A program made the translations under genes and the position numbers. Under the pieces are notes generated by a model, which was given only the letters and a program-made list of their open reading frames with translations, ran no database searches and had not been told where the DNA came from. This document shows positions 1-8,402 of a stretch of DNA of 34,533 bases, one piece after another; positions within the stretch are counted from its first letter, which is position 1; every line of letters starts with the position of its first letter. Source of the DNA: an uncultured bacterium (GTDB lineage Bacteria; Patescibacteriota; Gracilibacteria; Absconditabacterales; Absconditicoccaceae); the NCBI GenBank assembly GCA_947170225.1, contig CAMVSQ010000012.1, forward strand, positions 1 through 34,533, given 5' to 3'.

Positions 1-711
1 TATTATCCCATGTCTAGAACAGGACCTCACTGGTATTTGATAATGACAATCCCAATAAGCAGTTCCGATTTGTCTGGAAATATTAGCACACAAAACGATG
101 AAATAATTAGGTTGGAGTTTCCATACGGCGAAATAAAGGACAAAATGCTATCAATAAATATGCAATGATCTGGTAATATTCAGTGATATTTCGTCTGAAT
201 TTGCCCACTACTGCACTGTCAATCATGGATAATTAACGAACATTGATTATGTGAAACACCATTAAAACATTTTTCACGGACACTTCGCTTATTTTCTATA
301 TTTCAAAAAAAATGGATAGCTAGACAAAATATCGCACAACTAACAAATGATGATATAAGTGAGCTATTAGTACTAAATGAAGATACATATCTAGTATTGA
401 GATATAGTTTGGGATGACGAGCGGCTCGCTCTTTTCCTCATACTCTATTTGATTACATGCTAAAAAAAAGTGATATGGAAGATATGTTTCCTACAGATGA
501 TAAGCCAAATTGATATACAATAGTCTATTTAAACAACAATCAAACAAATAATATAATTTTTGATCCATATGATGTATTTAAGGAATCTGAAAAAATTGGA
601 TATATAATTTATTTGTCGTGATGATCCGAAATAAACTGGAAGTTTGTATATGATCCATTATCTAAAACAGATGAAGAACGAGTAAAAACATGAAAAGATT
701 GGGTAGAATAA
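1..711 (+). CDS. Hypothetical protein, 3' part
   Basis: The frame is open from the first base of the window to a TAA at 709-711, giving 236 residues. The true start lies outside. Seven or more in-frame TGA codons must be read as Gly. I do not recognise the family. The visible part is a mixed alpha/beta soluble sequence with many aromatic residues, several cysteines near the start (CPLLHC), a basic stretch (FQKKWIARQ) and a short acidic C-terminus ending DWVE. No membrane segment is visible in this part. It converges on the polysaccharide deacetylase gene with 47 bases between the two stops and no obvious terminator. That the frame is real follows from its length under code 25 and from coding-like composition; any function would be a guess. 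Confidence 0.7.
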
Positions 712-758
712 TTTTCCCCAGAAGATTCTTTTGAATTTTTTGATGTAGAACTATTTGC

Positions 759-1700
759 CTACTCAATGCCCCAAAAATGATTTAAATCACCAGTTTTTGT
801 CGTTGGATTGATGCGAATTGTAGGTAATTCAAATCTTCTGTTTACTTTGAGTTTTGTGCCATTGTGTGTTGTACGAGCAAAAATATAATAATCCTTTATT
901 AAATTCAATACAGTATTTGAGTACTTTCACGATGGATAGCAAAAACTAATTACTGGCAAACCAATTTCTTCCTGTATTTTCTTTTTTGATTCTTCCAATT
1001 CGTACAATACATTTTGGCGAGATAGTGCAGACATACTGCTATGGCTTACAGAGTGCGATCAAATTTCAAATCAATTTTCCGCAATTTCTCTTATCTGATC
1101 CCAGTTTGCAAATTTTGGATCATTGTCTGGTTTGTTTGAAATTATAAAAAATACAGCTTTTGCACCATGTTTTTTCAGTACAGGAAAAGCATTTGTATAG
1201 TGATCCAAATGTCAATCATCAAAAGTCAAAATTACAGATTTATCTGGTAATTCCTTTTTTCCTTCAATAATGCTTTTTAAATCCCAAAAAGTCAGCATTT
1301 CTATATCATTTTCTTTGAAAAATAGCAAAAGAGTTTCCAATTTTTGTGGAGAATAGGATAGCTTGTATCACAGTTGGTCTGTGGTATTGCTCGGGATATC
1401 TTGTATATAGTGAAACATCAAAATTGGGACCTCAAAAATCATATTTTCGTTTTGCTCACTTATGACAAAATTTGCATCTTGAAATGTTGGTTTCCATATT
1501 TCAGATAGTTCTGCTATTTCTTCCGCTTGATTTGGTATTATGATATTTTCAATTTTATCAAAATCCCCAAAATCTCCTACATTTTCAAAATTTTCTCATT
1601 GATTATTTTTGTATATATCATGATTTTTTCCCGTTAGTATATAAATAGCACAACATATAAACAAAAAGCTAATTATACAAAAAAACAAACTCTTTTTCAT
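759..1700 (-). CDS. Membrane-anchored polysaccharide deacetylase (NodB/CE4 family)
   Basis: A 313-residue protein. Residues 4-23 form one N-terminal membrane segment (signal anchor), so the enzyme should sit outside the membrane. A low-complexity linker follows, then a segment typical of PdaA/IcaB-like enzymes (PILMFHYI). The NodB catalytic motifs come in order: LTFDDG with Asp161/Asp162 (general base and metal ligand), SHSVSH with metal ligands His216 and His220, and FCYPSG as the motif 3 region. The glycines of LTFDDG and YPSG are TGA codons. CE4 enzymes remove N-acetyl groups from peptidoglycan or other GlcNAc polymers; the substrate cannot be told from sequence. The start is the ATG at 1700-1698, immediately before the hydrophobic segment. 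ftsK reads away from it on the other strand. The family call is secure, the substrate unknown. Confidence 0.9.
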
Positions 1701-1831
1701 ATCAAACAAAAAAATTTAAATATTTTTATTTATATATTCTTTTAGGTTGAAAAAACAAACAAAATCTCTAAACTGAATTTGTTGGTATATATTTTTGTGA
1801 TACAGATTTTTATTAGCTAAATTTTTTTGTT

Positions 1832-3991
1832 TTGGCTAGGAGGAGAAAATACAAAAGATCAAAAAAAACACTAATTTTAAACAAAAATAAATTGTGAATT
1901 TTTATGGTCGTTTTGTGATGACTATTCTTTTTTTCACTATTTTTGGCAAAAGGATCACCAATTTTTGATTTGCTGGTAAAATATGCTTCTATCCCATTTG
2001 GAGAAGTATGATTGTATGTATTTTTTTGAATATGTATTTTAGCATGAATATTGATATTGATCAAATGATACCTCATGAATATACTTATCAGACAGTCTTT
2101 GGTGGTTTTGATGTTGGTATCTGCAATATTAAATTTCCCAATTTTGGATAGTGGAGTGGAAAATTATCAAGAATATGGATGATATCTTTCTTGGCCTATT
2201 TTTTGGCTTTTAAAGCAAATGTTTGGGACAAATTGAGTTGTAGCCATCAAAGCTTTAATCATAATTTTCTTTGTATGAAGTATTATTTGGGTTTTGTATA
2301 CTTTCAATTTCACATTACCAAAAATAAATTTCAAAGTAGAAAGAGAACCAGCACCTAGCAATACAAAAACTTCACAACCAAAAATAGAAAGGCAATCCAC
2401 AAAAGAAATAGTAGAAAAAATAAATCAACCAAAACCATTTGGTATCCAAACTCAAACCACACCATCTAGTAATTCCAGATCTTTCCTAAAAGAACTGATA
2501 AAATGAAAAGTGGAAGAAAAAATACAAGAAAAAAAACCAAGACCGATTATCAGTTTTGCTGGTGACAAACCCACTTTTAGTACTTCGCTTTTGAAACCAT
2601 GAGATATAAACTCATCTATAAATGAGAGATTTTTGGTAGAAAAAGCCAAAGCCGTCCAAGATAAATTGATGGAATTCAATGTACCAGTGACTATTGAATG
2701 ATTTGACCTTTGACCGTCGGTTGTGCAAGTTAGAATCAAGCCAGAAGCTTGAGTTGCAATTTCAAAAATTGAATCATTGGCAAATGATATTAAATTATCT
2801 TTGAAATCCAAATCTTTGAGAATTGTGGCACCAATTCCATGAACCGATACTGTCTGAATCCAAATCCCAAATCCAGATCCAAAAATGGTCCGCATCCAAG
2901 ATATTTTGGCTTCCGATGAATTCCAAAAATGAATGGCAAAAGACCCAACAAATTTGACACTTTGAAAATGAATTGACTGATCTGTTATCGTCAAAACATT
3001 GGATTCTATGCCACATTTGCTTGTTGCATGAGCAACTTGAAGCTGAAAATCTGTATGAGTAAACTGATTTATATTGTCATTGATGTACCAAAACACACCA
3101 TCAGAGCTTAAATTTCTTATGGTTGATCCAAAACAAGTTGAATTGGAACTGTATTCAGGACTGCCATATATGCTTGGACCAATAGTCTCTGATCCAGACA
3201 AAGCATTGAAATTGCTTCGTTGGGCTGTGGATGAGATGGAACGCAGATATTCACTTTTGAAAGACAAAAGAGTGAGAAATATAGAAGAATACAACCAAAA
3301 AATAATTGGAGAAAAAATGTTTCGTATTGTATTTGTGATTGACGAATTAGCTGATATGATGATGCACAAAAACAAAAAAGATGTGGAAACTTGCATTACT
3401 CGTATCGCTCAAAAAGCTCGTGCAGTCTGAATTCATCTGATTGTAGCTACACAGAGGCCGTCAGTAAATGTCATCACATGACTTATCAAAGCAAATATGC
3501 CAACCAGAATTGCATTTGGAGTAGTTTCTCAGGTCGACTCTATGACCATTTTGGGTAGAAAATGAGCTGAAGATTTGGTTTGAAAATGAGACTTACTTTA
3601 CATAGACACTACCACAAAACGACCAATTAGAGCTCAATCTCCATTTGTAGAAACATGAGAGATTGAAAGAGTAGTCCAAACTCTCAAAGACAAATATATG
3701 CAATGACTATCTGAAGAAGATATTTACAACCCAGAGATAATTCAAGCTTTGGAAGACAAAGTCGAAACAGCAAGTGGCTCTTTTTGAACAGGATGATCTG
3801 GCTGAAGTGATGAAGAGTTGGTCCAACAAGCTATCCAAGTAATCGCCGAAACTAGAAAAGCATCAGCCACACTGCTCCAAAGAAAATTGAATGTCTGATT
3901 TGCAAGAGCTGCAAGAATTATGGATGAATTGGAAGAAAGATGAGTTATCTGACCTCAACAATGAGCAAAACCAAGAGATATTTATATATAG
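1832..3991 (+). CDS. ftsK: DNA translocase FtsK/SpoIIIE
   Basis: A 719-residue membrane-anchored DNA pump that moves chromosome ends through the closing septum. Four hydrophobic segments lie within about the first 160 residues, followed by a short charged/proline linker (much shorter than in E. coli FtsK) and the motor domain. Walker A is GATGSGKS at residues 400-407, with all three glycines encoded by TGA. Walker B is VFVIDELAD with Asp504. The FtsK segment IVATQRPS follows. The C-terminus is a winged-helix gamma domain (KASATLLQRKLNVGFARAARIMDE broken here: KASATLLQRK, then RAARIMDELEERG) that reads KOPS-like DNA. The start is uncertain: no ATG precedes the first membrane segment, so I chose the TTG at 1832, which gives a basic N-terminus (MARRRKYKR). 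An ATG at 1904 would cut the first helix. The gene ends in TAG. Read with the standard code it breaks into more than ten pieces. Confidence 0.95.
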
Positions 3992-3995
3992 GAGA

Positions 3996-4080
3996 GTCAT
4001 TTTGACGATTCTGTAATTGTACGGATGATGAAAAATCCATAAAGGTTTAAATGGATTTCTCACCTACGGTTCGAAATGAC
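3996..4080. repeat. Diverged inverted repeat, copy A of the GTCATTCTGA family
   Basis: The gap between ftsK and the carboxypeptidase gene begins with GTCATTTTGACGATTCT and ends with a reverse-orientation partner (GGATTTCTCAC ... GAAATGAC). In the middle is a perfect 8-base stem, AAATCCAT/ATGGATTT. It resembles the cleaner copy at 4895-4960 in arm sequence and overall layout, so I read it as an old, decayed member of the same family. It could instead simply be a local hairpin. Confidence 0.55.
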
Positions 4081-4108
4081 ACAACATTCATCAATAATTA
4101 ACAATACC

Positions 4109-4885
4109 ATGTGACAAACAAAAGAAAGATCAATATTTCCATCAATATTTGTACTGTGCTTTGTGCTTTTAGCATTTGTTTTTGTTGTAATACAAAACAT
4201 AGCTACGGCAGACACACCAAAAGATGTCTCTTATACAAATGAAACAATTTCTGATTTTTTTGAAAATACAGCAACAGATATTATTACTTCAAATATCAAT
4301 TTGGCTAAACAAAAATATATACAAGAATTTGACACAGTTTCTGACTATTCTTTCCAAAAATATCTGTCAGACAAACATGTGCTACAAAATAGAAAATATG
4401 AACCGGCAGACCTAGTTTTGATTGATGCTGAGCATGTAGTAATCAAAGCATGAAGACCATATTTGAGACAGGCAGCAGCTACAGCATTTGATGAAATGGC
4501 AGAATCTTTTTACCAAGAGATGGGAGAAGAAATGTATGTTTTGAGTGCATATAGGACTTACCAAGATCAAGCTCGTTTGGTAGATGATGGTTGCTCAAAT
4601 ACCAGATGTGCAAAAATATGAGCAAGCGAACACCAATTGGGGTTAGCTGTAGATATCCATGTAGCTACCAAAAATTGATATACCCACTTTTCATCTGGGT
4701 ATTTAGACCGAATGAATGAAAATGCTCACAAATATGGCTTCATAAACACATATAGAAAATGACCAAAAATAGATGGTAAAATGAAAGAAATTTGGCATTG
4801 GAGATATGTTTGAGTGCCATTTGCTACAGAACTTCATGAGAAAGATATGTCATTTGGAGAGTGGGTAAAGAGCAATGAAGAATAA
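4109..4885 (+). CDS. D-alanyl-D-alanine carboxypeptidase, VanY/M15B family
   Basis: A 258-residue zinc peptidase that trims the terminal D-Ala from peptidoglycan stem peptides. Residues 10-32 form a membrane segment (signal anchor or signal peptide), placing the enzyme outside the membrane. The M15B signature is complete: SEHQLGLAVDIH supplies zinc ligands His175 and Asp182, and EIWHWRYVG supplies the catalytic Glu and zinc ligand His230. The segment LSAYRTYQDQ before it is also typical. About 110 residues between the membrane segment and the catalytic domain are not recognised. Several glycines, including the one in WHWRYVG, are TGA. The ATG at 4109 is followed directly by a TGA codon (Met-Gly). 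It lies downstream of ftsK in the same direction, in a run of division and envelope genes. Confidence 0.92.
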
Positions 4886-4894
4886 AATAATCTT

Positions 4895-4960
4895 GTCATT
4901 CTGAGTGAAACGAAGAATCTATTTGATGTTAATTAGATTCTTCACTGCGTTCAGAATGAC
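4895..4960. repeat. Palindromic repeat, copy B (GTCATTCTGA family, 'empty' form)
   Basis: A 66-base imperfect palindrome. The left arm is GTCATTCTGAGTGAAACGAA followed by GAATCTA. The right arm reads back as the same sequence (TAGATTCTTC ... TTCAGAATGAC). The centre is a short AT-rich loop. The arms match the two halves that bound the GIY-YIG element at 21456-21819, so this looks like the same pair of ends without cargo. It sits in the gap between the carboxypeptidase gene and grpE, where as RNA it would fold into a long hairpin. Confidence 0.85.
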
Positions 4961-4992
4961 GTATTAATCATTTAAATTATTAATTACGAACT

Positions 4993-5637
4993 ATGACTGA
5001 TTTAGACGAAGAATTAAAAAAAGCACAACAACAAGCTGCTCAAAAATGAGATGATAATCAAAAAAAAGATGATAAAAAACAATCTTGAGATGATCAAGAT
5101 TTTTCGGAAATTGAAAAGGAAATTTGAGCAATGGATCAAGTAGAAAACATTCAAAAAGAAGTAGAAAAACTACAAAAAGATCTCCAAGAGCAAACAGAAA
5201 TAGCAACTAGAGCTCAAAGAGATTACATAAATTTGAAATTAGATTTTGATAGATATCAGAGACAGACAGCAGAAAAAGAACAAGATTTGGAATTAATGTC
5301 TTTGTTGTCTAGTGTAAAGAAATTTCTGCCATTTGTAGAAGATTTGAGGAAATCTTTGGACAATATTCCACAAGAAAAAATGTCAGACCCATTGGCTCAT
5401 GGAGTGCAATTGGTTTACAATAATTTTTTGAAGACTTTGGAATGAATCAATGTGTACCAGATAGAAGCTATAGGATTAGTGCCAGATGCAATTTTGCACG
5501 AGCCAGTTTCGGCAGTACCAGCTACAGACGAAAAGCAAAAATGAAAAATCGTCCAAGAATTTGAGAGAGGCTTTGTTTATAGGAAAAGCGATAAACAGAT
5601 AGTCCTTAAAACTTCAAAAGTTATAGTTGCTCAATAA
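4993..5637 (+). CDS. grpE: Nucleotide exchange factor GrpE
   Basis: A 214-residue co-chaperone that releases ADP from DnaK. The N-terminal 45 residues are charged and Gln-rich. A long coiled coil follows at about residues 45-110 (VENIQKEVEKLQKDLQEQ ... RAQRDYINLKLDFDRYQRQ), including the GrpE dimer helix. The C-terminal beta domain holds the family signature: GINVYQIEAIGLVPDAILHE split as GINVYQIEAIG and PDAILHEPVSAVP, then ERGFVYRKSDK. Of the eight glycines, five are TGA and three GGN. The start is the ATG at 4993. dnaK and dnaJ are not in the window, so the usual heat-shock operon is broken up. The Lys-rich small gene follows after 22 bases and may be cotranscribed. Confidence 0.95.
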
Positions 5638-5659
5638 TTTATTTATTAAATATAAAATC

Positions 5660-6019
5660 ATGGCACAAAAAAAATCATCAACATCATGACTGTCTAGCAT
5701 AATGAACAAGTGTAAAAATTTGGTAAATGGTAATAATTCTTCACTAAGTGATTCAATAGAGTTTTTGAAAAAGTGAAAAGATTTATTAAAAAAATGAAAA
5801 GAGACATTTGATACTATCAAAGATAAAAAGAATTTAGCAAAAAATAAAGATAAAATAATAGCAAATGGAAAGGATTTATTGGAAGGTGGAAAAGAACTTT
5901 TTAATCAATGAAAAGACATAGCAAAAAGTTTTAAATCTTGATGAAAGACTGATAAAACTACAAAGACTGCAAAAGTTACAAAATCTAGTAAATCAACCAA
6001 GAAAACAACTAAGAAATAA
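5660..6019 (+). CDS. Lysine-rich small protein, histone-H1-like tail
   Basis: A 119-residue basic protein. Residues 30-95 carry amphipathic repeats of the type GKDLL/GKELF/GKDIA. Residues 97-119 form a Lys/Thr/Ser-only tail (AKVTKSSKSTKKTTKK) like the C-terminal domain of bacterial H1-like proteins. Its composition suggests nucleic-acid or polyanion binding, for example nucleoid compaction, but there is no recognisable globular domain, so this is inference. Most glycines are TGA. It starts 22 bases after grpE and is followed by two terminator-like hairpins, so it is probably the last gene of that transcript. Confidence 0.75.
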
Positions 6020-6049
6020 AAGCCTAATTATCCTTGATAACACGTATAC

Positions 6050-6074
6050 AACCTCACATTTTTTTGTGAGGTTT
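6050..6074 (+). terminator. Rho-independent terminator after the grpE unit
   Basis: Stem AACCTCACA / TGTGAGGTT encloses a T-rich loop. It lies 30 bases after the stop of the Lys-rich gene. The T tract after it is short, so the second hairpin at 6123-6156 may do most of the work. Confidence 0.65.
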
Positions 6075-6092
6075 CTCAACTACTTTCTGGAT

Positions 6093-6118
6093 GTTATTCT
6101 AAGCAAGGCGAAGAATCT
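6093..6118 (+). repeat. Solo half copy C of the GTCATTCTGA repeat
   Basis: GTTATTCTAAGCAAGGCGAA followed by GAATCT matches one arm of the 4895-4960 palindrome with a few substitutions and has no partner arm nearby. It lies between two terminator hairpins in the convergent gap. A half element left by deletion, or by single-ended copying, would look like this. Confidence 0.65.
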
Positions 6119-6122
6119 AAAT

Positions 6123-6156
6123 AAAAAAAGCAAGTCAGTCTGGCTTGCTTTTTTTG
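6123..6156. terminator. Bidirectional rho-independent terminator
   Basis: AAAAAAAGCAAG and CTTGCTTTTTTT flank a 9-base loop, giving a stem with A and T tracts on either side. It can end transcripts from both directions: the rightward grpE unit and the leftward zinc-ribbon pair, whose last stop is at 6174. Confidence 0.85.
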
Positions 6157-6173
6157 TATTGGTTATTTTGTCC

Positions 6174-6815
6174 TTAATATTTGTTATATTCTCTTTTTCA
6201 ATCTTTTTCGCAATAATCTACTTTTCTTTCTCAAGCTTTTGTCACACATTTTTCTATCAATTCTCATTTTACATAAACATTTACTGTTGCTTTTTTTCGA
6301 TTTATTTCACTTGCTAAATTATAGGCTTGTCATCTTGCTACAGTATCTTCAGTGACTACATCTATCTCTTCATCTAATTTATCATTGAAGTATAAAGCTA
6401 TTTCTGCATTATTACAATTTCAGATACATTCTGCTTTTTCAAACTTATCTCGTTCTCCTGCTCATCAAGGTCCAAAATCTGTATTTATAGTGTTTACTCT
6501 TTTTTGTACAGCTAATCATACTTCAGCATTATTTGTTGTTGAATTATTCTTAATTTCTCCTGCTCTTTCTTTTGCACTTTCAGTATTTGGTATTATTGCA
6601 GAGATGATAACTCATATTAAAAATATGATTAATATCCAACCCAAACATCATATTTTTTTCTTAGGTTTTTCTGCTTTTTGTTCAATAATTATTTTTGTTT
6701 CAGTTTCTTTTTCAGGAGCTTTTTCTTTATTAGTACCATCAAAAAATTCTCAACAATAACGACATTTTTTTGCAGAGTCTTGTATCTCTTCTTTGCAAAA
6801 TGGACAAATTTTCAT
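6174..6815 (-). CDS. Zinc-ribbon membrane protein (short paralogue)
   Basis: A 213-residue protein. Residues 1-22 are a zinc ribbon with two CxxC pairs (CPFCKEE ... CRYCGE). A Lys/Glu linker follows, then one membrane segment at about residues 58-78 (CLGWILIIFLIGVIISAII). The C-terminal domain of about 130 residues contains four cysteines in two groups (AECIGNC and KCVTK/DYCEK) that could pair if it faces outward. Zinc ribbon plus one helix is a common bacterial layout of unknown role; the ribbon should be cytoplasmic. It begins 25 bases after its longer paralogue and shares almost the same first 22 residues, so the two form an operon born from tandem duplication. The terminator at 6123-6156 follows. 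Confidence 0.85.
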
Positions 6816-6840
6816 GTTTTATAAATTATATTCTAAAATA

Positions 6841-8094
6841 CTATTGTATAGTCCAATCAGATGGTGTATCCATTGTATAGTATGTATATTCTGTATATGA
6901 TGAATCAACCCATTTATAATTTGCTCTTTTGAATCTTAATCTTTCTAGTATAGTTACTACTGCAGAATGGAACTCACTTATATTTTTATTTAGTGCAAAA
7001 CTATGATGTATTATAGTTATAGTTGTTCAATTACATTTTACTTTATAATCATCTATTCGTAATTGATCGTTAATTATTTTACAATATTCTCCTCTTAATG
7101 TTGGAAATAATTTCTTTTGTGTAGATATAAGTTTTGTTTCTAAGTTTTTCCTTGATGTTTTTACATCGTTATATTCTGAATTATTATATATGTTGAGAGT
7201 TGCTTTTGCACTTTCAAATAAATTCAATGTACTTATTATTCAATCTACAGAAGAATAGCTTTGTGGCACTGTATCTAGTTTCTTTCGCATTTCTCAAATT
7301 TTTTCTTTTTGATTTGCAATTATTTGTTGCTTTTTTTCTTCTTCCTCTTTGGCTTTTTTTTCTGCTTCAATTCTTTGTTCTTCTTCGTATGCAGCTTGTT
7401 CTTCTTCTGTTCTATTCCTTGAAACTTTTACGTTATAAGAATTGCTTTTGTATTCGTTTTTTGCGGATATAACAATTGATAATTCAGGTTGTTCCAAACT
7501 ATAATCTTTAGAAATTTCTCAATTGCTTGTTTCGATAGATTCTCAATCAATAGTTATTTCTGTTGCGTCTTTAATTGTTGCTTGTAATTTATAAGAGCTA
7601 ATATCACCTAATTCTCATTCTTGAGAGTTTATTTGAATTGTTGGAGTTGGCGCGGCATTATATGCTGCAATTCTTTTTTCTTCATGTTTTTTCTCAGAAT
7701 AATTTGATATTCAAAGTCATCAAAATAATAAAATCATTATTCCTCAGACAATTAATCTAGAAATTTTTTTATATCTTTCTGGATTGCAACATGCTTTAAA
7801 ATCTATTAGTTTTTCATCTTTTCGTGAGCATAGTGTATACCAAGCACAAATTACAGCAGTAATTAAAACAAAAAATCGAGACACATCACAAAGACTAACT
7901 GAAATTGATACTAGTACTAAAAAAATTATGAATTGCCAAAAAATTTTACCTAATTTTCATAATTTCTTTTTTTCTTTGATTGAATTTCAATTTTTTGTAA
8001 GATTTTTTTCAGCATTTTCGTTTAAAAATTCTCAACAATAGCGACATTTTTTTGCTCAGTCTTTAATTTTTTCACCACAAAAAGGACAAATCAT
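6841..8094 (-). CDS. Zinc-ribbon, multi-helix membrane protein with coiled coil
   Basis: A 417-residue protein. The N-terminal zinc ribbon (CPFCGEK ... CRYCGEF) is nearly identical to that of the neighbouring 213-residue protein. Two hydrophobic segments at about residues 50-90 and one near 115-130 follow. Next is a small beta-rich domain at about 150-220 (ISSYKLQATIKDATEITI and similar), which resembles the Ig-like bacterial domain seen with zinc-ribbon proteins. A strongly charged coiled coil covers about 230-265 (EEEQAAYEEEQRIEAEKK). The C-terminal domain is not recognised. The start ATG is 19 bases downstream of the T tract of an RNA-like hairpin on the same strand. The gene may therefore be reached by read-through or by an undetected start site inside that region. 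Function unknown. Confidence 0.85.
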
Positions 8095-8112
8095 TTTATT
8101 ATTTTATAATAT

Positions 8113-8140
8113 AAAAAAAGACACCATAATTCCTGGTGCT
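8113..8140 (-). terminator. Terminator of the structured RNA
   Basis: On the minus strand, CACCA/TGGTG encloses a 7-base loop and is followed by T7 (8119-8113). It ends 19 bases before the start codon of the zinc-ribbon gene. Confidence 0.6.
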
Positions 8141-8264
8141 TGTGAATAAATATGAACTGGTTTAATTTCAGAAACAATTATTCCCACGAACTATGATGTC
8201 GTTTGTTGTTTCTAAAATTATTTGAACCAATTCAAAAAACTAAATTTCATAATATTCACAAGCA
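8113..8264 (-). ncRNA. Candidate structured small RNA (6S-like fold) or leader with terminator
   Basis: On the minus strand a sigma-70-like promoter points at 8264. About 150 bases fold into one long interrupted hairpin ending at a T7 tract. The closing stem pairs GCTTGTGAATA at the 5' end with TATTCACAAGC near the 3' end. An asymmetric bubble follows, T-rich on the 5' side. An upper stem pairs GAATTGGTTCAA...AGAAACAA with TTGTTTCT...AACCAGTTC. The apex contains a small ACGA/TCGT hairpin. No reading frame fills it. Paired ends, a large one-sided bubble and an upper stem are the outline of 6S RNA, but I see no sequence signature that proves it. The alternative is an attenuating leader of the zinc-ribbon operon. 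Confidence 0.5.
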
Positions 8265-8270
8265 ATTTCA

Positions 8271-8298
8271 TTGATACAAATCTAATTTTTATTTTCAA
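8271..8298 (-). promoter_or_regulatory. Promoter for the structured RNA
   Basis: On the minus strand TTGAAA (8298-8293), a 16-base spacer and TATCAA (8276-8271). The predicted start near 8264 is exactly where the closing stem of the RNA begins, which supports both calls. Confidence 0.5.
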
Positions 8299-8350
8299 GT
8301 TTTTTTTACTTTGAAAAAGAATTTACTTTTTATATACTAAAATGTATATT

Positions 8351-8379
8351 ATATTCTTCGGCTAAAGCCTCAGAATGAC
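8351..8379 (-). repeat. Solo half copy D of the GTCATTCTGA repeat
   Basis: The minus strand reads GTCATTCTGAGGCTTTAGCC followed by GAAGAATAT, one arm of the family with a small change in its middle. It lies 23 bases upstream of uvrC. It may sit in that gene's leader. No partner arm is visible nearby. Confidence 0.7.
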
Positions 8380-8402
8380 ATTAATCGATAAATAAGTACT
8401 TT

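Noticed and set aside
2452-3396. 314-codon frame on the minus strand
   Set aside because: It lies antisense to the ftsK motor domain, whose Walker A, Walker B and gamma domain are all present on the plus strand.
6066-6317. 83-codon plus-strand frame containing VILSKAKNL
   Set aside because: That peptide is the translation of the half repeat at 6093-6118; the rest is antisense to the zinc-ribbon gene.
8113-8264. SRP RNA, tmRNA or RNase P RNA
   Set aside because: The conserved SRP domain IV loop, a tRNA-like end with tag frame, and the RNase P core were not found in the sequence.
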